From assembly GCF_012726295.1 (NCBI RefSeq), contig NZ_JABAOB010000002.1, forward strand, positions 868,001 to 932,000: a DNA stretch of 64,000 nt, read 5' to 3'. The position numbers and the translations under genes are program-made. How positions within the stretch are numbered: position 1 is the first letter of the stretch; the number at the start of each line of letters is the position of its first letter. Origin of the DNA: Chitinophaga sp. Ak27. Lineage in GTDB: Bacteria; Bacteroidota; Bacteroidia; Chitinophagales; Chitinophagaceae. Of this stretch, positions 16,660 through 27,343 are shown piece by piece. The notes under the pieces were generated by a model. The model searched no databases. It was not told the DNA's origin and was given only the letters and a program-made list of their open reading frames with translations.

Positions 16660-18174
16660 TTAAAAGGGTCTTCCATCTAACGGGATGTTCCATTGTGGAT
16701 TGAATTTTAGTACCACGTTTGATATTGTGAGTATAAAGTCTTTTGAATCTACCGTTCCGGTAAATGTTGCTGTTCCCAGCTTATGTTGTATGGTTTGTTT
16801 ACTCCAGGGCTTACCTGTTTCGAGGCACAGTCTTTTCAGGTCGAGGAAACGTTTGAAAGAGCCCAGTGGTAGTTCTCTTCTTCTTTCATCCAGTACCTGT
16901 TGTATCACTTCTGCCTGTGAGCCTACGGTCAGCGGTGGCGTACCCGTTTTATAACGGTAGCGGCGCAGGGTATTGAGGTCGTCGATGGCGGCAGATAAAC
17001 GATTGGTGCGGGCATATCCTTCGGCGCGCATCAGTAGTAGTTCTGGATAGGAGAACCCTGCTGTCATCGTTGATTTGGAGCCGCGATAGTATTGAATGCG
17101 GTTGCCGTCGTCGTAAACAACGCCGTTGTACGTGGTTTTATAACCGGGTGCTGTTAAAAAGAAATATTTAAAGCGAAGGTCATTGGCCTGGTCATACAAG
17201 GCAATCACTTCTTCTGAAGGGTAGGAGGAAGAGGACCTTCCCGCTCCCGCGTCGATGTTGCGATAGAATAGATTTTCGCGGCTGTTGGCGGCTGTCAGGA
17301 AATTATCCTGCGCCTTAATGGTGCTGTTGATCACATTGGTAGGATCTGTCCATGAGAAGCCGTTGTAATCGTATATCAACTTATCTGTGCCGCCTGCGCT
17401 GGCAGCGGTCCAGGCTAGGTTGGCATAGTATACCACGCTGTCATATTTTTGGGTAAACAGGTGATAGTATGCCAGCAGCGCCTGTGCAGCTACTTTGGTA
17501 GGGCGCGACGGCCAGTTGGTTACCTCCGGGATATGGCCTAATGCCGCATGTACATCTTTCGAAACAAGGGCAAATGCCTGTTCTTGTGTAGATAAATCCG
17601 GTAATGCAGCGCCTACATCGGAACTGGTGACATAGGGAATCGTTTTGGTATCGTTAGGCGAGCCCGGTTTATATACCGGGCCATATACCAGGGTGGTAAT
17701 AAAATAAGACCATGCCCGGTTAACCAACGCCTGCGCCACTACCCGTTTGGCATACTGCTGGTTTTCTGCCGTGAGATTGGGAATACCACGAACGCCATCT
17801 ATCACATTGTTGAAATAGGCCATGGAGCGATAAGTACCCCAATCCCAGAAATAGTCGGAGGTTGACGGGTTTTTATACGGTTGCCGGTATACATAGGCCC
17901 AGTAACGATCGATGTTGGGATGGTTGTTGGCCTTGTAGCTGATGTTACCGATCCCGTCGGAAAGCGACAGGTTATCTGTTAAATATCCCAGGTTGCAACC
18001 GGTGTTATTATCGAGAAAAACCCATTGGGCAATATTTGAATTATCCAGCAGGTGGTCAAAATCCGCCACTTCCGCAGGGATCAGTTTCCCTTTGGGTTTT
18101 ACGTCCAGGAATTTGCTGCAGGAGGCGAGGCTGCCTGTGATGAAGGTGAATAGAATGAGTATCGACTGTTTCAT
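16660..18174 (-). CDS. RagB/SusD family nutrient-binding lipoprotein
   Basis: 504 residues. The lipoprotein signal ends in GSLASCSKFLDVKPKGK, where Cys 19 is followed by the FLDxxPKG start characteristic of SusD-like proteins. Internal TPR-like segments (YAKRVVAQALVNRAWSYFI, SRPTKVAAQALLAYYHLF) and the C-terminal block FSYPELLLMRAEGYARTNRL followed by VLDERRRELPLGSFKRFLDL are family hallmarks. It sits on the outer membrane surface and feeds ligand to the SusC channel encoded 18 bp upstream. The C-terminus is FNPQWNIPLDGRPF. Confidence 0.94.
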   Translation of the reverse strand: MKQSILILFTFITGSLASCSKFLDVKPKGKLIPAEVADFDHLLDNSNIAQWVFLDNNTGCNLGYLTDNLSLSDGIGNISYKANNHPNIDRYWAYVYRQPYKNPSTSDYFWDWGTYRSMAYFNNVIDGVRGIPNLTAENQQYAKRVVAQALVNRAWSYFITTLVYGPVYKPGSPNDTKTIPYVTSSDVGAALPDLSTQEQAFALVSKDVHAALGHIPEVTNWPSRPTKVAAQALLAYYHLFTQKYDSVVYYANLAWTAASAGGTDKLIYDYNGFSWTDPTNVINSTIKAQDNFLTAANSRENLFYRNIDAGAGRSSSSYPSEEVIALYDQANDLRFKYFFLTAPGYKTTYNGVVYDDGNRIQYYRGSKSTMTAGFSYPELLLMRAEGYARTNRLSAAIDDLNTLRRYRYKTGTPPLTVGSQAEVIQQVLDERRRELPLGSFKRFLDLKRLCLETGKPWSKQTIQHKLGTATFTGTVDSKDFILTISNVVLKFNPQWNIPLDGRPF

Positions 18175-18192
18175 GATCGCTGCAATTAAATG

Positions 18193-21100
18193 TTAAAGAC
18201 TGAATGATAACCCTACGTAAAACTCCGGCCTCAAAGGCAGAGAGCTGAAACCCTGTTCTGTAAATGCGCCGGTGCCGCCGGTGAGATTCAGCTCAGAAGT
18301 TTCCGGATCCCGATGATCACTGTTGGCCGTGATCATAAACAAGTTCCTGCTCTGCAGGTAGATCCGCGTGCTGGTAAAACCAATCCGTTTCAGCAGGCTG
18401 GGATTGATGTCATAAGTGAGGGTAATATCCCGCAGCTTCATATAGCTGGCGCTTTCAACCAGTATGTCTGAATAAGGGAAATAAAACATATCCATATTCC
18501 AGTCGCTGAGTTTGGGATAAATTGTTTTTGCTTCATCGCCCGGTTGTCTCCATCTTTCAGACACATGTTTGTTAAGGATATTGGATCCGCTGAAAGCATC
18601 TCTTCTCAACACGTTGCCCAGCTTGGCGATGAACATAAACGACAGGTCAAAATTGCTGATGCGGAAGGAGTTGGTCATGCTGATCGCATATTTCGGGCGC
18701 AGGGTGCCGCTGTAAAACAAATCGCCTACGGCCACATTGCCGCCGCCGCTTTTTTCTCCTTTGGCAGTATAGAACTGTGATACACCGTTGTTATCTAATC
18801 CTGCGTAACGGTAGCTGTAGAGCGCATCCAACGGGTCGCCGGCTTTTTTGATGGCGCCATTGGTAATGGAAGATGCATACTGGTAAGTGACATTATAGGT
18901 AAGTACTTTATTGTTATTGTAACTGAAATTGATGAAGGTGTTCCATATCAATCCTTTCCTGCGGATCACATCTGCATCGATGGATATTTCATAGCCAGTG
19001 TTTCTCACTTCCCCGATATTTTTGGTGAGCGAACTAAAGCCTTTGGTAGGATCGATGGCATCTGCGGCAAGCAGGTCGCTGCTGTTACGGAGGTAATAGT
19101 CGGCCGTTAAATTGATACGCCTGTTCAGCAAGGAAAGATCTACGCCAAAGTTGGTACTTTTGGTTTTTTCCCAGCGAAGGGAGTTGTTAGGGGGAGAAGA
19201 AATACCATAAGATACGTCTCCCGTATAATTGGAGTAAGATCCCGGTGCGATGATGAGGAATGGTCCTGAGTTCAGTGAAATATTCCCGTTGATACCATAG
19301 GATGCGCGCAGGTCGAGCCGGTCGATCAGCGGCACGTGGAAGAATTTCTCTTCCGCGAGTTTATAGGTACCACCTGCAGACCACAAAGGTTTGTAGCGGT
19401 AACGGGGATCGGTACCAAAGAAATTGGTTTGATCGAGCCGGATGCTACCGCTTAAAATGAAGCGGTTGTCGTACTCATACGAGCCGTTGGCATACCAGGA
19501 AACAAAACGATTATCCTGGAAGCTGTAGCTGCCTATGCTGGCGGAGGGGCTGCTGGTGCCCAGTTTATCTGCCGTGTAGTTACCAGCATTATAATCGGCA
19601 TAGTTAAAAGTAGAAAACGTACCTGCCTGGTCGTTATACCCAAAGCGGGTAGGCAGGTTGTTATTGTCTGCCGTATTCCTGCTGATTTCATTACCGGCGA
19701 TCGCGGAAATGCGGTGGCGGGAAGCGACCAGCTTATTGAAATTCAGTTGGGTGCGGAACATATAACTCTGGTTGAAGTTGCGGCTTTCATTCACCACGGC
19801 TCCATCCGGGATATAGTGCTTGGAAGGGTTGGTAATGGAGGTATTGTCGTCGTACCAGAGCCGTACCCGGTAAGCGCTTTTATCATACAGGGTTCTGCCC
19901 AGCAGATCGCCGCGACTCCAGGAACCGCCGGCTTCTACGTTTAGTCCTTCCAGTAGTTTTATATTAACACTGCCGCCTAAACGGATTTGAAGGGTTTTGT
20001 TGGTCGTTGTTTCCAGGCCCAGGTCTTCCAGCGGGTTATAGTATAGTGGTTTCATGCCCGACATGGCGGCGTAGCGGTCTGCTTTTTTCTGATTCTTGAA
20101 TGCTATGGTTTGCGGATCGCCGGTGGCAGGGTCCGCGATCAGGTCGTAAGGCTGTATTAGCGAGGTGTTGGTAAATGCCAGCATGTCCTGCCAGCCTCTT
20201 ACCGGCGCAGAAGAAGTGGCATAGTTTACGTTGGTGAATAATCTTATTCCCACACGCTTGCCGGGGCGCCAGTCGTTTTTCATGTCAAAGATCAGGCGAT
20301 TGTCGGAGTTGGCAACGGTATTGTTTTGATTGGAAATATATTTTACTGCGGCATTGAGCATGCTTTTCTCGCTGCCGCCCGACATGGAGATGTTGTGCTG
20401 CTGGGTGAACTGGTTCCGGAAGTAATACTTTTCCATCTGTCCGAGTCCGTCGTTATGCTTCAGCGCTTCCAGCTGTGCGTCGGCATCTTTGTCGGTTAGC
20501 CATCCCTGTGATTTAGCCAGGAGTAGATAGTTTACGCGCGAAAGGGTGCCATAATTGTTATAAGTGGTCAGTACGTCATTGGGGTCCTGGTTATAGAGTT
20601 CAATTTCGGCATCTACAAAATCGGCTGAAGAGGCCCTGTTGAGGTACTTTAGTTCGGGTTTGAGCGTGATGCCGGTAGAGCCTTTATATTCTACCTGTAG
20701 AGCGCCTTTTCTTCCCTGCCGGGTGGTAATAACGATTACACCGTTGGAGGAGCGGGCGCCGTAAATAGAAGCGGCTACAGCATCCTTTAATACGGTGATA
20801 GATTCTATATTATCGATGTTCAGTGATTCCAGTCCGGCGGAAGTGGGATAGCCATCTACTACGAGCAGGGGGGCACTGGCGGCGGTACCCAGCAGGGTGG
20901 ATACACCACGTATTTCGAGGTTGCCTTCTTTAGTGAGCACTACGCCGGTGGCTTGTCCTTCGAGGGCTGATTTTACATCCGGTTTTAATTTAGCACGGAG
21001 ACGATAAGGATCGATCGTGGAAAATGAGCCGGTGGCCCTTTCCCGGGAAATCATCTGGTAGCCGGTATTCACCACATCCACGCCGGTGAGTTTGTTGTTG

Positions 21101-21693
21101 GAGGCTTTTAGTTGTAAACTGATAACACCACTTTTTCCTACTACCACTTCCTGTTTTTCGAAGCCGATATAGGTAAATGACAGCACGGTATTTTCATCTT
21201 TTACCACTACCGTATACTCCCCGTTGTTATTGGTTTGTGTGCCTTTGGTGGTGCCTTTTACCACTACCGAAACACCGGCGAGGGGAATTCCGTTTTCATC
21301 TGTAATGCGGCCGGAAATCACTATTTGCGCCGGTAGAACGGGTGTTGCCGGCACCCCGGCAACTGCTCTCGTTACCGTGATGGTTTTGTCGTCGATAGCA
21401 TATTCCAGTCCTTGTCCCATCAGGGATACATGCAGTAGTTCCTGGATGGTTACATTTTTCAGTTCCAGGGTCACGGGCCTGGTACTTTGCAGCGCATCGT
21501 AATTATAAAATACGATGTAACCGGTTTGCCGGTTGATGTTGGTAAATACCGTTGACAGCGGTGTGTTTTTCAAGGACATACTCACTCTTTGAGCCACGCC
21601 TTTGGCGCTGATTTGCAGTGCGCCAGCCATTAGTAATAAAGCAGATAACCTCATGATCCTCCAAATTTTGGTTGGCTGATAGTTTTTTTTCAT
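18193..21693 (-). CDS. SusC/RagA TonB-dependent outer-membrane transporter with N-terminal STN signalling domain
   Basis: 1166 residues from ATG 21693; the frame extends to 21903 but the signal peptide (IMRLSALLLMAGALQISAKGVAQ) begins only here. Order: signal peptide, STN domain (about 40-95, SLKNTPLSTVFTNINRQTGY), carboxypeptidase-regulatory-like domain (about 120-200, ISGRITDENGIPLAGVSVVV), plug with SIYGARSSNGVIVITTRQG, then a beta-barrel ending FYVGLSFSL. The STN domain is what signals to a FecR anti-sigma factor, matching the FecR and ECF genes just upstream. It imports a large ligand, delivered by the SusD partner, in a TonB-dependent way. The ligand is not evident. Confidence 0.94.
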   Translation of the reverse strand: MKKNYQPTKIWRIMRLSALLLMAGALQISAKGVAQRVSMSLKNTPLSTVFTNINRQTGYIVFYNYDALQSTRPVTLELKNVTIQELLHVSLMGQGLEYAIDDKTITVTRAVAGVPATPVLPAQIVISGRITDENGIPLAGVSVVVKGTTKGTQTNNNGEYTVVVKDENTVLSFTYIGFEKQEVVVGKSGVISLQLKASNNKLTGVDVVNTGYQMISRERATGSFSTIDPYRLRAKLKPDVKSALEGQATGVVLTKEGNLEIRGVSTLLGTAASAPLLVVDGYPTSAGLESLNIDNIESITVLKDAVAASIYGARSSNGVIVITTRQGRKGALQVEYKGSTGITLKPELKYLNRASSADFVDAEIELYNQDPNDVLTTYNNYGTLSRVNYLLLAKSQGWLTDKDADAQLEALKHNDGLGQMEKYYFRNQFTQQHNISMSGGSEKSMLNAAVKYISNQNNTVANSDNRLIFDMKNDWRPGKRVGIRLFTNVNYATSSAPVRGWQDMLAFTNTSLIQPYDLIADPATGDPQTIAFKNQKKADRYAAMSGMKPLYYNPLEDLGLETTTNKTLQIRLGGSVNIKLLEGLNVEAGGSWSRGDLLGRTLYDKSAYRVRLWYDDNTSITNPSKHYIPDGAVVNESRNFNQSYMFRTQLNFNKLVASRHRISAIAGNEISRNTADNNNLPTRFGYNDQAGTFSTFNYADYNAGNYTADKLGTSSPSASIGSYSFQDNRFVSWYANGSYEYDNRFILSGSIRLDQTNFFGTDPRYRYKPLWSAGGTYKLAEEKFFHVPLIDRLDLRASYGINGNISLNSGPFLIIAPGSYSNYTGDVSYGISSPPNNSLRWEKTKSTNFGVDLSLLNRRINLTADYYLRNSSDLLAADAIDPTKGFSSLTKNIGEVRNTGYEISIDADVIRRKGLIWNTFINFSYNNNKVLTYNVTYQYASSITNGAIKKAGDPLDALYSYRYAGLDNNGVSQFYTAKGEKSGGGNVAVGDLFYSGTLRPKYAISMTNSFRISNFDLSFMFIAKLGNVLRRDAFSGSNILNKHVSERWRQPGDEAKTIYPKLSDWNMDMFYFPYSDILVESASYMKLRDITLTYDINPSLLKRIGFTSTRIYLQSRNLFMITANSDHRDPETSELNLTGGTGAFTEQGFSSLPLRPEFYVGLSFSL

Positions 21694-21990
21694 TGAACCG
21701 GCATGTGCCGGTAAGTAAGATCTGCATTGGTGGTGCGGTTCTGATGTATTGATGTGCTGATGACCAGGTTTGCGCTGTGGCGCACAAAGGTTCCCTTCTC
21801 TGTTTTGGAACAAAGCAGTTAAAATCATACATTTGATTTCGGTGATAAAAATGAGTTTACACGAATAATTTATTGCCTGTAACCAGTGATGTTTGCCCAT
21901 CACTGGTTTTTTAATGGCATTGGTTTTTAGCAGTACTTTCTCAATTCAATAATTGGTTGATTTAATGTGTTAAAAAATCGGGTGTTGATG
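21694..21990. other. 297-bp leader between fecR and susC
   Basis: A-T-rich gap with no convincing gene; the susC frame stays open through most of it without a start-like context. It probably contains the ECF-dependent promoter of the susCD-tlpA operon, but I cannot identify the promoter by eye. Confidence 0.5.
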
Positions 21991-23172
21991 CTATCGTAAA
22001 ACGGTTATTTTTCTTCCTTCTATCTTAAATGCTACCTGGTTTTTCTCCAGGATATTCAGTACGCGCGACAAGGGCAGGCTGCGCTGCATACCGCCCCCAA
22101 AGCGCATAGCGGGTGGTGCGCCTTCATATACTACTTCAATATCGTACCACCGTTCCAGTTGTCGCATAACGGTGGTAATATCTGCGCGCTCAAAAATGAA
22201 GAAGCCATTTTTCCAGGCCACCGCTTCGGATATATCCACGTTGGTAACGGTGATATTGTTATCGGCCGGAATACGGGCCTGTTGCCCTGGTTGCAGTTTT
22301 TTTACCACCCCGTTCCTGCTCACGTTTACTGCGCCTTCGAGCAGCGTCACTGCCATGGCTTGTTCGTTGGTGTACGCCATCACATTGAAATGTGTGCCCA
22401 GTACAGCGATCTCCGTTCCGTTCACTTTCACGAGGAATGGTTTCCCGGGCATGGATGCTACTTCAAAATACCCTTCTCCCGTAAGTTCCACCAACCGGTT
22501 ATGGCCGGTAAAAGCAGTAGGGAAATGCAGGGAGCTGGCCGCATTCAGCCACACTTTGCTACCATCGGGCAGTGTAAGCTGGTACTGCCCGCCCCGGGGC
22601 GTGGTGAGGGTATTATAAGTCACTGTCGCCGCCGCAGCCGCGGCTTTGTACAATACCTGTCCGTTTTGCAGTTTAATAATGCTGGTGCTGCCCTGTTTAC
22701 CCAGCGTATCATTCTTGGCATCATCCAGCGTGATGGAGGAGCCATCCGATAGGATGAGGATGGCTTTATTACTACCGGGTGGCACATCATTTTTATACCG
22801 TATAGCTACAGCGGGCAGGGACTTCGCGGCGGGGGCAGGCTTCATCAGCCACCAGCCGGCGGTGACCAGTATTATACCCGTAACGGCAGCCGCCGCAGCC
22901 CACCACCAACGCGCCGTCAATGGCGCCTTTGACGTACCCACAAATGGCAGGGTAATATCCGACGCGGTAATGCTTTTCAGCAATTCGTTGCGGGCAGCGG
23001 TGTTTGTTTGCTCTTCAGCGGGCGCCTGCCACATCAGGTCGGTCAGTGCGGCCATAAACAGTTCCATGTTGCTGTCGTCTTTCAGCAAATCGTACAGTTC
23101 CTCCTGTTCTGCTACCGTTTCCTTACCGGAAAGCCGCTGTTGTAATAAAAAAATAATCCTTTGCTCCTGCAT
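21991..23172 (-). CDS. FecR family anti-sigma factor/regulator
   Basis: 393 residues. The cytoplasmic N-terminus ([20 protein letters not shown]) is the sigma-binding part, followed by one transmembrane helix at about 90-110 ([20 protein letters not shown]). The periplasmic FecR domain includes [20 protein letters not shown] and [22 protein letters not shown]-terminal DUF4974-type domain ends [20 protein letters not shown]. It receives the signal from the STN domain of the SusC partner and controls the ECF sigma factor encoded 82 bp upstream. This is the standard FecR of Bacteroidota trans-envelope regulation. Confidence 0.94.
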   Translation of the reverse strand: MQEQRIIFLLQQRLSGKETVAEQEELYDLLKDDSNMELFMAALTDLMWQAPAEEQTNTAARNELLKSITASDITLPFVGTSKAPLTARWWWAAAAAVTGIILVTAGWWLMKPAPAAKSLPAVAIRYKNDVPPGSNKAILILSDGSSITLDDAKNDTLGKQGSTSIIKLQNGQVLYKAAAAAATVTYNTLTTPRGGQYQLTLPDGSKVWLNAASSLHFPTAFTGHNRLVELTGEGYFEVASMPGKPFLVKVNGTEIAVLGTHFNVMAYTNEQAMAVTLLEGAVNVSRNGVVKKLQPGQQARIPADNNITVTNVDISEAVAWKNGFFIFERADITTVMRQLERWYDIEVVYEGAPPAMRFGGGMQRSLPLSRVLNILEKNQVAFKIEGRKITVLR

Positions 23173-23254
23173 GCTGATAGGAATATATTTAACAGTATAC
23201 CCATTAATAAGAATGAGCAGATGACATAAAGGACCTATCTGTTTGAAAAAAAAT

Positions 23255-23842
23255 TTATTTACAGAGGAAGACCAGGTAAATCAGCGGGATAGTGTGACCA
23301 TAGCGCCGCAGGTGTTCCCTGATGGCTTTCAGTGAAATTACCAGCGCATTTTTTACGGAATGGGGAGACAGGTCCAGGGCAGTGGCTATTTCCGGGATCT
23401 TCATGCCCTGGTTACGGCTCATCTGGAAAATGCGGCGGCGTTGCGGCGATAACAGCTGCACGGCCTCCTCAATGATCGCCTGCAATTCTTTCAGGCTTAG
23501 CTGGCGGGTAACGGTATCCGCTTCATTGCCGGTAACGGCAATAGCTTCACGTAAACGGTACTCTGTGGCTTCTTTGCGGAGATAGGTATAACATTCATTG
23601 GCGGCCACCTTATACAGCCATGCTTTGGGATGATCTATTTCCGCCAGCTTATCGCGGCTAAGCCATACCCGCAGGAAAGTGGCCTGTATTACTTCCTTGG
23701 CGCTTTCGGGCGACTTCACCATCTTCTGGATAAACGGTTCCAACGACTGCAGGGATGTATTAAACAGGACACCAAACGCTGTTTCATCGCCCTCAGAGAT
23801 GCGTTGAAACAATGCTTTGTCAATATAGATATTATCGTACAT
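23255..23842 (-). CDS. RNA polymerase ECF-type sigma-70 factor
   Basis: 195 residues. Sigma region 2 covers about 25-90 ([40 protein letters not shown]). Region 4 is at about 130-185 ([20 protein letters not shown] then [20 protein letters not shown]), the helix-turn-helix for -35 recognition. It heads the leftward series ECF, FecR, SusC(STN), SusD, TlpA and should direct transcription of the transport genes when ligand is sensed. The C-terminal tail [10 protein letters not shown] is unusually hydrophobic but short. Confidence 0.93.
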   Translation of the reverse strand: MYDNIYIDKALFQRISEGDETAFGVLFNTSLQSLEPFIQKMVKSPESAKEVIQATFLRVWLSRDKLAEIDHPKAWLYKVAANECYTYLRKEATEYRLREAIAVTGNEADTVTRQLSLKELQAIIEEAVQLLSPQRRRIFQMSRNQGMKIPEIATALDLSPHSVKNALVISLKAIREHLRRYGHTIPLIYLVFLCK

Positions 23843-23978
23843 TATACTCGCAGGCTACTGGACTAATGATATATGGCTGGTGGTATTCCTGCTAAAGTAG
23901 TAAAAATTCTGCACTGCGGCCAGCCCTAACGTACCGTATCCAATTATAATAACGGCCTGCGGATATGGATATTTACTA

Positions 23979-24014
23979 AAAATAGATAGCCCACCGTGGT
24001 GAGCTATCTATTTT
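23979..24014. terminator. bidirectional intrinsic terminator
   Basis: AAAATAGATAGC (23979-23990) pairs with GCTATCTATTTT (24003-24014), with inner CACC/GGTG pairs and a C-A mismatch. On the minus strand a T-run follows, terminating the GMC dehydrogenase operon before the sigma-factor promoter region. Confidence 0.88.
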
Positions 24015-24066
24015 AATTTTTTGCAGGAGACAGACCATTGTGTCATCCCAAAAATACCAGGTATGT

Positions 24067-25776
24067 TTATATTTCTCCCTTCTTCAGCTGTTGTACGGCA
24101 TAATCCACCGCCCGGGCTGTGAGTGCCATATAAGTAAGTGATGGATTTTGAGTGGAAGTGGAGGTCATACAGGCGCCGTCTGTCACAAACACATTTTTAC
24201 AGGCATGCATTTGATTCCATTTGTTGAGGATCGATGTTTTAGGATCCAGCCCCATACGGGCGCCGCCCATTTCATGTATATCCAGTCCGGGCGCCTGTTT
24301 GGAATCGCCAGTCTTGATATTGGTAAACCCTGCTTTGGTATACATTTCCGTCATTTGCTCGAAGAAGTCCTTCAGCATTTTTTCGTCGTTATCGTCGTAG
24401 TCTACGTCGATATTGATTTGAGGAATGCCCCATTCGTCTTTTTTATTAGCGTCCAGCGTCACGGTACTTTTTTCTTTCGGAATGGTTTCTCCCATCATGT
24501 GAGAGCCTACATACCAGGGACCTGTTTCAGGATTGAACAGTTGTTCTTTCAGGCTTTTGCCAAATCCATCGGTATTGGTATGCTGTCCGCGGCCGGTGTT
24601 AAAACCAGCAGCATATCCCCGCAAGAAGTCTGTTTCCTGTTTGTGTACATTACGGAACCGTGGGATGTAGGCGCTGGTAGGGCGCCGGCCATCGGTGGTG
24701 GAGTCTTTGAAACCTTCATATTGCGCGGAGATATGTCCGCGGTAGTTATGGAAAGCAAAGTATTTACCGAGAGTGCCGCTGTCGTTGCCCAAACCGTTAG
24801 GAAAGCGGTGAGAGGTAGAGTTTAGCAGGATCAGGTTGGTGTTTACGGCCGCCGCGTTCACGAAGATCACGTTGGCGTAATATTCCATCATCTCTTTGGT
24901 GTTGGTATCAATTACCCGAACGCCGGTGGCTTTTCCTTTTTGCTCGTCGTAAATAATGGAATGCACTACTGAAAACGGGCGAAGGGTGAGGTTGCCGGTT
25001 TTCTGCGCCCAGGGAATGGTGGAGGAGTTGCTGCTGAAATATCCTCCAAACGGGCATCCGCGCTGGCAAAGGTCCCGTTTCTGGCATTGTCCTCTGCCCT
25101 GGTCCAGGTGTATCTGTTGAGGCTGGGTCAGATGCGCACAACGTGCGTAAATCACCTGCCGGTCTTTATAGTTGTCTTTTACAAAATCCTTGAAATAGTT
25201 TTCTACGCAGCTAAGTTCCATAGGTGGCAGAAATTCTCCGTCGGGCAGGTGAGGGAGACCATCTTTATTGCCGGAGATGCCTACAAACTTTTCTACATAG
25301 CTGTACCAGGGGGCAATGTCTTTATAACGTATAGGCCAGTCCGTAGCAAAGCCGTCGCGCGCAGGGCCTTCGAAGTCAAAGTCGCTCCAACGCTGGGTTT
25401 GCCGTGCCCACATGAGCGATTTCCCGCCTACCTGGTAACCGCGGATCCAGTCGAATGGTTTGGGTTGTCCATAGGGGTGGTCGTTGTCTTTTACAAAGAA
25501 GTGCATGGCATCTTCTTTATAGGCGTAGCAGCGGCTGATCGACGGGTTGGCCTCTTTGATAACGGCCGGTATCTGTCCACGGTGTGGAAACTCCCAGGGA
25601 AACTGGCTGGTAGTAGGGTAGTCTTTTAAATGTTTAACATCCCGCCCTCTTTCGAGCACCAGTGTCTTTAATCCTTTTTCGGTAAATTCTTTTGCTGCCC
25701 ATCCGCCACTGATGCCAGATCCGATGACGATGGCGTCGAATGTGCGGTTTTGCAGGCTGGTATTGTTATTACTCAT
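24067..25776 (-). CDS. GMC family FAD-dependent oxidoreductase, gluconate/sugar dehydrogenase large subunit type
   Basis: 569 residues. FAD-binding [15 protein letters not shown] (about 17-31), [15 protein letters not shown] (GMC block, about 117-130), and the C-terminal [14 protein letters not shown] and [15 protein letters not shown] blocks with the catalytic His region. Cysteines C231, C237 and C241 (C-x5-C-x3-C) match the spacing of the Fe-S ligands in FAD-dependent glucose/gluconate dehydrogenases, so an iron-sulfur cluster is possible. No obvious signal peptide; export could be by hitch-hiking with the Tat-like subunit 3 encoded 12 bp upstream. No cytochrome subunit is adjacent. It probably oxidises a sugar or polyol; the substrate is unknown. 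Confidence 0.9.
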   Translation of the reverse strand: MSNNNTSLQNRTFDAIVIGSGISGGWAAKEFTEKGLKTLVLERGRDVKHLKDYPTTSQFPWEFPHRGQIPAVIKEANPSISRCYAYKEDAMHFFVKDNDHPYGQPKPFDWIRGYQVGGKSLMWARQTQRWSDFDFEGPARDGFATDWPIRYKDIAPWYSYVEKFVGISGNKDGLPHLPDGEFLPPMELSCVENYFKDFVKDNYKDRQVIYARCAHLTQPQQIHLDQGRGQCQKRDLCQRGCPFGGYFSSNSSTIPWAQKTGNLTLRPFSVVHSIIYDEQKGKATGVRVIDTNTKEMMEYYANVIFVNAAAVNTNLILLNSTSHRFPNGLGNDSGTLGKYFAFHNYRGHISAQYEGFKDSTTDGRRPTSAYIPRFRNVHKQETDFLRGYAAGFNTGRGQHTNTDGFGKSLKEQLFNPETGPWYVGSHMMGETIPKEKSTVTLDANKKDEWGIPQINIDVDYDDNDEKMLKDFFEQMTEMYTKAGFTNIKTGDSKQAPGLDIHEMGGARMGLDPKTSILNKWNQMHACKNVFVTDGACMTSTSTQNPSLTYMALTARAVDYAVQQLKKGEI

Positions 25777-25788
25777 GTTATTTAGTAG

Positions 25789-26340
25789 TTAGGCGGTCTT
25801 CCTGGCCGAGGGTTTAAATGGTACACAACCTTTATAACGGGCGGGTACCAGTTCATAGATATCCACGTTGGTCATAAAGTATTTGGATTGCGTATAAGCC
25901 TGGATAGTGAGGCGTTTGGTGGTACGGTAAAAAAATGAAAGCTCGTCTTTACTGTCTTTAGCCGCTTCCAGGGAGGTGAGCAGTGCTTCCCGCTGTGGCG
26001 CAGTACTTTCGAGGAAGCTGCGACCGTTGAGTTTTTTACTCGCCTGTTCAAATGCTTTCAGTCCATTCATCCATTGTTGCTGCTCTTCTTTTTTGTAGCA
26101 GTCGTCCATCATAATGAGGGTAAACAAATGGGTGGATAGCGCTTTGGCGCCGGGAGTGGTAGTGGGGGGGATAATGGTATCTGCCAGTTCGGCCAGCATC
26201 TTCTCCTGGTCTCCGTCTACTGAAATGTTCTTTAATGTCAACGACGCCCTGCTGGTATGTTGTAAACAGGCGGGCAACAAAGCCATACCGGCTGAAACAT
26301 ATAGCAGCTGTTTAATTGCAGATCTTCTGTTCACTGCCAT
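25789..26340 (-). CDS. gluconate 2-dehydrogenase subunit 3 family protein
   Basis: 183 residues. The N-terminus NRRSAIKQLLYVSAGMALLP followed by AC is a twin-arginine-like signal, and the Cys could also be lipidated. The body contains the family block MLAELADTIIPPTTTPGAKALSTHLF and ends with VPARYKGCVPF. In known enzymes subunit 3 helps export and mature the GMC flavoprotein subunit. It is 12 bp upstream of that subunit gene and certainly in the same operon. Confidence 0.9.
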   Translation of the reverse strand: MAVNRRSAIKQLLYVSAGMALLPACLQHTSRASLTLKNISVDGDQEKMLAELADTIIPPTTTPGAKALSTHLFTLIMMDDCYKKEEQQQWMNGLKAFEQASKKLNGRSFLESTAPQREALLTSLEAAKDSKDELSFFYRTTKRLTIQAYTQSKYFMTNVDIYELVPARYKGCVPFKPSARKTA

Positions 26341-26645
26341 GGAAATAATTTTAGTGTAATAGAACGGGAATTTTTCATGTTTTAATAGCTCGTGTTTGCG
26401 AAAACGCTTGAAAACTGCGTTCCTTGTCGTAAAGCGGGATTAAATATATACGTTTCCCCACTTTTTTACAAGGAAATAAATATACAAAAGGAGTATTGTT
26501 CGGGCACCTCTTTGGTACCTAATAAATCAGGTAGTAATAGAATACCTTCCGGGTAACCTGGAAAAACGCCCCCAAAATGGTAGGATATGGCGGGATCTCT
26601 AAAAAATGTTTACTTTTGATGAAAATTTCGTTTACATTTTTTACT
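26341..26645. other. 305-bp divergent intergenic region
   Basis: Lies between the leftward dehydrogenase operon and the rightward GntR gene, so it must hold two promoters. The only element I can support is the GntR-side -7 element with flanking GTTTAC repeats (26608-26635). Nothing else recognisable. Confidence 0.5.
26608..26635 (+). promoter_or_regulatory. GntR promoter with two GTTTAC direct repeats
   Basis: TACTTTTG at 26611-26618 fits the TAnnTTTG -7 element, 28 bp before the preferred ATG at 26646. GTTTAC occurs at 26608-26613 and 26630-26635, a 22-bp period (about two helical turns), one copy overlapping the -7 element. The same motif reappears, partly inverted, before susC (27344-27372). 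Inferred to be a GntR autoregulatory site. Confidence 0.5.
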
Positions 26646-27278
26646 ATGAAAACAGACTCTTTAGCAAATAAGGTATACGTAGAGCTCCGCCGGAAGATAC
26701 TTTCCAACCAGCTGGTACCGGGAATGCGACTCAAGGAAGACATGTGGGCCAAGAAGATGGAAGTAAGCCGGATGGCCGTGAGGGAAGCCCTGACCCGCCT
26801 GCTGGGTGAAAACCTGGTGGTGTTCGGTGAAAAGGGAGGATACTTTGTAAAGTCTATGAATGTAGACGATATCCGGCAGATCCGTCAGTTACGGGAATTG
26901 CTGGAGCTGGGAGCCCTGCGGCTGGCTATACAGCGTACCGACAATGAACATATTCAGCTGCTGGAAAAAATCTGTGACGACTTTACCGGGATGGTAGAAA
27001 AAGGCTACCTGGGCGGCGCCTGCGAGGCCGATATGAAATTCCACGAAACCCTTATTGCCAGTGCCTGCAACGCCAAGCTAATGGAGTTATACCAATTTAG
27101 TAATATCCCCCTGTTTCACATGAAGCTGGGTAACCTGCAGATGGACGACTATTCCCTCACCGATGCCGAGCACCGGCAGATTGTGGCTGCCCTGAAAAAG
27201 AAAGACCTGAAACTGGCAGAAGAGGCCCTGGTAAAGCATTTGGTGCGTGGAGAGCTGACCAGCCTGGAAGTAGAATAA
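26646..27278 (+). CDS. GntR family regulator, FadR/FCD subfamily
   Basis: 210 residues from ATG 26646; in-frame ATGs at 26577 and 26619 lie upstream of or within the likely -7 element and are less plausible. The winged helix N-terminus includes VYVELRRKILSNQLVPGMRL and EVSRMAVREALTRLLGENLV (recognition helix). The C-terminal FCD domain has VDDIRQIRQLRELLELGALR and ACEADMKFHETLIASACNAK, with the Asp/His metal-ligand pattern (D-x3-H, later AEHRQI). FCD regulators usually sense sugar acids or other organic acids. Its place in front of the long sugar-acid cluster fits that role. Confidence 0.9.
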   Translation: MKTDSLANKVYVELRRKILSNQLVPGMRLKEDMWAKKMEVSRMAVREALTRLLGENLVVFGEKGGYFVKSMNVDDIRQIRQLRELLELGALRLAIQRTDNEHIQLLEKICDDFTGMVEKGYLGGACEADMKFHETLIASACNAKLMELYQFSNIPLFHMKLGNLQMDDYSLTDAEHRQIVAALKKKDLKLAEEALVKHLVRGELTSLEVE

Positions 27279-27343
27279 CCCCTATTCTCTCATACATCCC
27301 TCAAAGACATATTTTTTTGGCCAATTATTAAAAACATTTTTTT

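Noticed and set aside
18193..21903. longer susC start at 21903
   Set aside because: The extra 70 residues have no signal peptide, while a good one starts at the ATG of 21693.
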